Shown: positions 5,921 through 8,265 of the stretch, piece by piece
How the letters are laid out: every line of letters starts with the position of its first letter
How positions within the stretch are numbered: position 1 is the stretch's first letter
Source of the DNA: an uncultured Angelakisella sp.
Lineage (GTDB): Bacteria > Bacillota > Clostridia > Oscillospirales > Ruminococcaceae
Direction: 5' to 3'
NCBI GenBank assembly: GCA_904420255.1
Contig: CAJFUT010000179.1
Coordinates: forward strand, 1-8,265
Length of the DNA stretch: 8,265 bases
Notes under the pieces: generated by a model
Database searches by the model: none
The model's input: only the letters and a program-made list of their open reading frames with translations
What the model was told of the DNA's origin: nothing
Position numbers and translations under genes: made by a program

Positions 5921-6348
5921 GAAACCAGCTTGACCTCCACAACGCCGTCCACATCCCCCAGCCGCTCCAGCAGCTCCTCCACGCCGCCGCTGCTTTCCAG
6001 CCGGGCGGAGATGGAAACCGGAGCCACCCCGTCGGCGGGGATGTTCTGGTTCACGGTGAGGATATTGGCCCCCTGGCGGGAAAATCGGTCCAGCAGGGCG
6101 GAAAGGACGCCGGGCCGGTCCTCCAGGTAGACGCTGATGGTCACCACGCTCTGGTCGATGTTCTCGTTGTAAAGAAAGACGTGGTCCTTGTACTTATAGA
6201 GGGCGCTCCGGGAAATCCCCGCCAGCTTGGCCGCCTCGGAAAGGTTCTTGGCCCGGCCCACCGCCAGCAGGCGCTTGGCCTCCACCACCCGCCCGAACAC
6301 AGTGGGCAGCACATCCTCTGCCACCAGAAGCATCTTGGTCCGTTCCAT
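5911..6348 (-). CDS. pheB: PheB-type ACT domain protein (UPF0735 family)
   Basis: The 145-residue protein matches the PheB family in length and layout. Residues 1-34 include the typical LLVAEDVLPTVFGRVVEAKR. Residues 36-53 (NLSEAAKLAGISRSALYKY) look like a small helix-turn-helix. Residues 68-141 form an ACT domain with an intact ligand loop EDRPGVLSALL (76-86). ACT domains bind amino acids; the exact role of PheB is unproven, although it is often beside aromatic or threonine genes. The start is ATG 6348 because AAAGGAG lies 5 nt before it; an open frame 26 codons longer (to 6426) has no such site and would cover the promoter region. It is the first gene of the operon and may be its amino-acid sensor or regulator. 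The symbol follows the B. subtilis homologue. Confidence 0.88.
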   Translation of the reverse strand: MERTKMLLVAEDVLPTVFGRVVEAKRLLAVGRAKNLSEAAKLAGISRSALYKYKDHVFLYNENIDQSVVTISVYLEDRPGVLSALLDRFSRQGANILTVNQNIPADGVAPVSISARLESSGGVEELLERLGDVDGVVEVKLVSSR

Positions 6349-6397
6349 GTCGACTCCTTTCCCCAATCCGCAAACACCTGTAATTCGTATAGAAACA

Positions 6398-6426
6398 AGT
6401 TTAACATTTTCCATTCCATGGAACAA
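6398..6426 (-). promoter_or_regulatory. Candidate promoter of pheB-hom-thrB-lysC with palindrome
   Basis: TTGTTC (6426-6421) and TAAACT (6403-6398) are 17 bases apart, a moderate match to a vegetative promoter, placing the start about 45 nt before pheB. A perfect 10-bp palindrome TTCCATGGAA (6414-6423) overlaps the -35 box and the spacer, where an operator could lie. No repressor can be named from the sequence. Confidence 0.4.
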
Positions 6427-6433
6427 TTTCGGT

Positions 6434-6460
6434 TTCCGCCCATCCCCAATGGTTTCGGAA
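6434..6460 (-). promoter_or_regulatory. Leader stem-loop upstream of pheB
   Basis: On the minus strand TTCCG pairs with CGGAA (outer arms 6456-6460 and 6434-6438), and CCAT pairs with ATGG inside (6449-6452 and 6440-6443), with a small internal loop. No T-run follows, so it is not a terminator. It would be part of the leader only if transcription starts at the upstream TATAAT. Confidence 0.25.
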
Positions 6461-6481
6461 TAAACGGAGCGGTTTTACGGA

Positions 6482-6513
6482 ATTATATCGGTACTGCTTG
6501 TGTTTTCTTTCAG
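6482..6513 (-). promoter_or_regulatory. Second candidate operon promoter (perfect TATAAT)
   Basis: The minus strand has an exact TATAAT at 6487-6482. The -35 region is poor: AAAGAA at a 17-base spacing, or CTGAAA at 20. If used, it would give a leader of about 125 nt before pheB that contains the leader stem-loop and the weaker downstream promoter. Confidence 0.35.
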
Positions 6514-6626
6514 TTTCTCCCGTTTGATCCCGATATGCTCCATCGCTGTCCCGATTTCCGGGGCGGCAGCCCCTGGGGGGGCACCCCGCGCCCCTCCCGG
6601 GCGGCGGCGGAAAGCCGGGGCCGGCG

Positions 6627-6654
6627 GCAAAAACATCGCTCCGGCGCATACAAT
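6627..6654 (+). promoter_or_regulatory. SigE-like sporulation promoter of ytvI
   Basis: CATACAAT at 6647-6654 matches the SigE -10 consensus (CATACA-T) exactly. GCAAAAA at 6627-6633, 13 bases upstream, is a partial match to the SigE -35. It lies 23 nt before the ytvI ATG with GGGAGG (6665-6670) between. B. subtilis ytvI is, from memory, in the mother-cell SigE regulon, so motif and gene agree. Confidence 0.5.
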
Positions 6655-6677
6655 TACCAGGGAAGGGAGGCGGCGCC

Positions 6678-7742
6678 ATGGGCCGGGAAAGGTTTATCCG
6701 GGGGGTCTGCTTCTGGCTGGCGGTGGGGGCGGCCTTTGTGGCGGCCCGCCGGGTGGTCCTCCCCTGCCTGCTCCCCTTCCTGTGGGGATGGCTGGCGGCG
6801 GCCCTGGCCCGGCCCTGGGCCCGGCGGCTCTCCAGCCGCACCCCCCTGGGGCGGAGGGCCGCCTCGGTGCTGGCGCTGCTGGCCTTCTGGGCAGGGGCCG
6901 GGGCGGCGCTGTGGTGGCTGGGGGCCACCGCCTTCACCCAGGGCGCCGCCCTGCTGGAGCGGCTTCCCGGCTGGTATGAGAGTTCCTTCCTCCCCGCCGC
7001 CCGGCGGCTGGGGGAGGAGGCCCTGGGGCTGCTGGGCCGGATGGGCCCCGGGGCGGAGGAGGGACTCCAGGCCGCGGCGGCGCGGCTGGCCCCGGCGGTC
7101 CAGGAGGGCATTTCCTCCCTTTCGGCCCGGGTGCTGGCGGGGGCGGGGACCCTGGCCAAGGGGTTCCCCGGCTTCGCCCTGGCCTGCTCCTTCACCGTCC
7201 TCTCCTCCTTCTTCATCCTCCTGGATTACGAGGCCATCGGGGCCTTCCTGCTGCGGCAGCTCCCCCGGCGGCTGGCGGAGCCGGTGCGGGATTCCCGGGT
7301 GTTCCTGGCGGAAACGGTGCGCCAGGTGCTGAAGGCCTACCTCCTCATCATGGCCATCACCTTCGGGGAGATCAGCTTGGGGCTGTGGCTGCTGCGGGTG
7401 GACTACTACCTCATCATCGGCCTGGCGGTGGCGGTGCTGGATATCCTGCCGGTGCTGGGCAGCGGCAGCGTCCTCATCCCCTGGGGGGTCTGGACCCTTC
7501 TCCAGGGGAACCTGACCCTGGGGGTGGGGATTCTCCTCCTTTACGGGGTGGTGACGGCGGTGCGCACCGTCATCGAGCCCCGGATCGTGGGGCGGCGGAT
7601 CGGCCTCTCCCCCCTGGCGACCCTGGGGGCCATGTATGTGGGGATGAAGCTGGGAGGCTTCGGGGGGCTGATCCTGGCCCCCATGGCGGTGACGCTGCTC
7701 CTGTTCCTGGAGGAAAACGGCCACATCCATATCCTGAAATAA
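6678..7742 (+). CDS. ytvI: Sporulation integral membrane protein YtvI (AI-2E transporter family)
   Basis: The 354-residue polytopic membrane protein has hydrophobic segments near 10-45 (two), 61-84, 163-183, 218-240, 243-268, 280-297 and 315-345, separated by a long soluble region (about 90-160) rich in Ala and Leu. The AI-2E/PerM family signatures DILPVLGSGSVLIPW (255-269) and EPRIVGRRIGLSPL (300-313) are clear, and the length fits clostridial YtvI (about 350). The family exports or moves small molecules; in spore formers YtvI belongs to the sporulation set, exact substrate unknown. ATG 6678 has GGGAGG 7 nt before it. The gene stands alone on the plus strand, divergent from the aspartate operon and convergent with a DegV-type gene, and ends at a shared hairpin. 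Another AI-2E paralogue is possible; the SigE-like promoter favours YtvI. Confidence 0.85.
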   Translation: MGRERFIRGVCFWLAVGAAFVAARRVVLPCLLPFLWGWLAAALARPWARRLSSRTPLGRRAASVLALLAFWAGAGAALWWLGATAFTQGAALLERLPGWYESSFLPAARRLGEEALGLLGRMGPGAEEGLQAAAARLAPAVQEGISSLSARVLAGAGTLAKGFPGFALACSFTVLSSFFILLDYEAIGAFLLRQLPRRLAEPVRDSRVFLAETVRQVLKAYLLIMAITFGEISLGLWLLRVDYYLIIGLAVAVLDILPVLGSGSVLIPWGVWTLLQGNLTLGVGILLLYGVVTAVRTVIEPRIVGRRIGLSPLATLGAMYVGMKLGGFGGLILAPMAVTLLLFLEENGHIHILK

Positions 7743-7760
7743 CCAAAGAAGTAACCAAAG

Positions 7761-7790
7761 GGGTTGGCGCCGGGAGGCGCCAACCCTCTT
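7761..7790. terminator. Bidirectional terminator between ytvI and the DegV gene
   Basis: GGGTTGGCGCC (7761-7771) and GGCGCCAACCC (7776-7786) form a perfect 11-bp stem with the loop GGGA. On the plus strand TCTTGTT follows, serving ytvI (stop at 7742). On the minus strand CTTTGGTTACTTC follows, serving the convergent gene that stops at 7792, just before the stem. T-tracts are short on both sides, better on the plus strand. Confidence 0.85.
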
Positions 7791-7791
7791 G

Positions 7792-8265
7792 TTACGGTTT
7801 CCGCTTGTCGGCGACGCTGCGCAGGAGCTCCTCCCCCCTCTTGGCCGCGGCGGCTGCGGCGTCGGCCACCGTCTCGGCGGCGGCAGCGGCTGCCTCCGCC
7901 ACCGTTTCAGCGGTGCGGTAGAGCCTGCCGGTGATGCCGAATTCCCCCCGGGGGACCCGGTTCAGGAAGCAGCAGGCCACCAGCCGGGGGCCGCCGTTGA
8001 TGGTGATGCAGGGGCCGGCGCTTTCCACCGCGGCGGGGCCGTGGCCGGTGAACCGGGTCAGCCGCTCCTCCAGGTCCACCGCCAGCTCCCGGGGGGTGCC
8101 CACCAGGATGCCGTAATCGGCGGCGGGGAGCATCCGGTCGGCGGCGATCTTCTCCATGGCCTCGGGGACCTTCTTGTCCCCCCGGACCTTGGCCACGGCG
8201 GCGGTTTTCCCCTCGATGATGTGGATGATGGGCCGGATGCCCAGGAGTTCCCCGGCGAAGGCGAT
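7792..8265 (-). CDS. DegV family protein, 5' end missing, with Ala-rich C-terminal extension
   Basis: The frame is open to the window edge, so 157 C-terminal residues are visible; a GTG at 8196 is internal, since the conserved LLGIRPIIHIIEGKT lies before it. The order LGIRPII...VAKVRGDKKVPEAMEKI, DYGILVGTPRELAVDLEERL and AGPCITINGGPRLVACCFL follows the C-terminal half of DegV fatty-acid-binding proteins, which carry acyl chains (as FakB does for fatty acid kinase). The usual HxGPG near the end is replaced by NGGPR. About 50 extra residues follow, including two copies of an 11-residue unit (AETVAEAAAAA and AETVADAAAAA) and a charged end, probably one long helix. The stop (TAA at 7792) abuts the shared terminator. 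Subfamily and lipid partner cannot be told without the N-terminus. Confidence 0.75.
   Translation of the reverse strand: MAFAGELLGIRPIIHIIEGKTAAVAKVRGDKKVPEAMEKIAADRMLPAADYGILVGTPRELAVDLEERLTRFTGHGPAAVESAGPCITINGGPRLVACCFLNRVPRGEFGITGRLYRTAETVAEAAAAAAETVADAAAAAAKRGEELLRSVADKRKP

Larger units (their letters stand above)
6349..6677. other. Divergent intergenic region between pheB and ytvI
   Basis: This 329-bp stretch has no convincing gene. The left half (6361-6520) is AT-richer and holds the promoter candidates and a leader hairpin for the minus-strand operon. The right half (about 6550-6640) is very GC-rich with short G- and C-runs and a small hairpin (GGGGC 6560-6564 with GCCCC 6569-6573). 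The plus-strand promoter and ribosome binding site of ytvI lie at its right end. I see no T-box, lysine riboswitch or other known leader element. Confidence 0.7.

Noticed and set aside
6349..6540. T-box, lysine or other known riboswitch before the aspartate operon
   Set aside because: No T-box sequence, no specifier or lysine-riboswitch core, and no terminator/antiterminator pair can be seen.
4615..7332. Very long plus-strand open frame antisense to hom, pheB and part of thrB
   Set aside because: It is a GC-skew shadow: the real minus-strand genes have full family motifs, while this frame gives Gly/Pro/His-rich text with no domain and crosses an intergenic region.

Overview
The window looks like a chromosomal stretch from a GC-rich, spore-forming member of the Clostridia, most like the Oscillospiraceae (Flavonifractor/Lawsonibacter type). 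This rests on strong G/C bias at third codon positions, AGGAGG-type ribosome binding sites, a SpmB/tmRNA-type Firmicutes rescue locus (smpB plus ssrA), a YtvI-type sporulation membrane protein, and a pheB-hom-thrB-lysC gene order that I know from Clostridia. The family assignment is inference from sequence style, not from a search.

Left part (1-1270, minus strand): smpB has a near-consensus vegetative promoter and is followed after 28 nt by ssrA (tmRNA, 370-716), which encodes the tag ANLKTNDNRTVAYAA. No terminator follows the tmRNA. Transcription can run into a 94-codon gene of lower GC (49-333), which resembles the helical C-terminal tail of clostridial RumA/RlmD-type methyltransferases, and it stops at a perfect 14-bp terminator (7-45). 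smpB and ssrA together make the trans-translation system that rescues stalled ribosomes.

Middle part (1298-2496): a membrane protein gene (1366-2166) joins a GtrA-like four-helix domain to a C-terminal SRPBCC-like lipid-binding fold. It is flanked on both sides by copies of one short repeat family: a single copy at 1298-1338, an inverted copy at 2198-2242, and a tandem array of four 50-51 bp units at 2294-2496. The last unit runs into the 3' end of lysC and supplies its stop codon. The gene-free stretch 2167-2481 holds these repeats and little else.

Biosynthetic operon (2482-6348, minus strand): pheB (free-standing ACT/HTH-like protein), hom (homoserine dehydrogenase), thrB (homoserine kinase) and lysC (aspartokinase). 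These cover the entry and homoserine branch of the aspartate pathway toward threonine, methionine and lysine; asd and thrC are not in the window. Two control features are visible: a hairpin over the pheB stop and hom start that suggests translational coupling, and a strong internal ribosome binding site in lysC that would yield a separate regulatory subunit made of the two ACT domains. The ACT domain at the end of Hom is short and degenerate, while PheB carries an intact ACT motif.

Right part (6349-8265): a 329-bp divergent intergenic region holds the operon promoter candidates and, on the plus strand, a SigE-like promoter before ytvI. ytvI ends at a perfect 11-bp hairpin that also serves the convergent gene on the minus strand, a DegV-family protein with an alanine-rich 11-residue repeat in a C-terminal extension. 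The 5' end of that gene is cut off by the window edge.

I see no mobile-element genes, tRNA, rRNA or CRISPR. The items most worth a second look are the repeat family, the lysC internal start, the GtrA-SRPBCC fusion and the ssrA-linked small gene.
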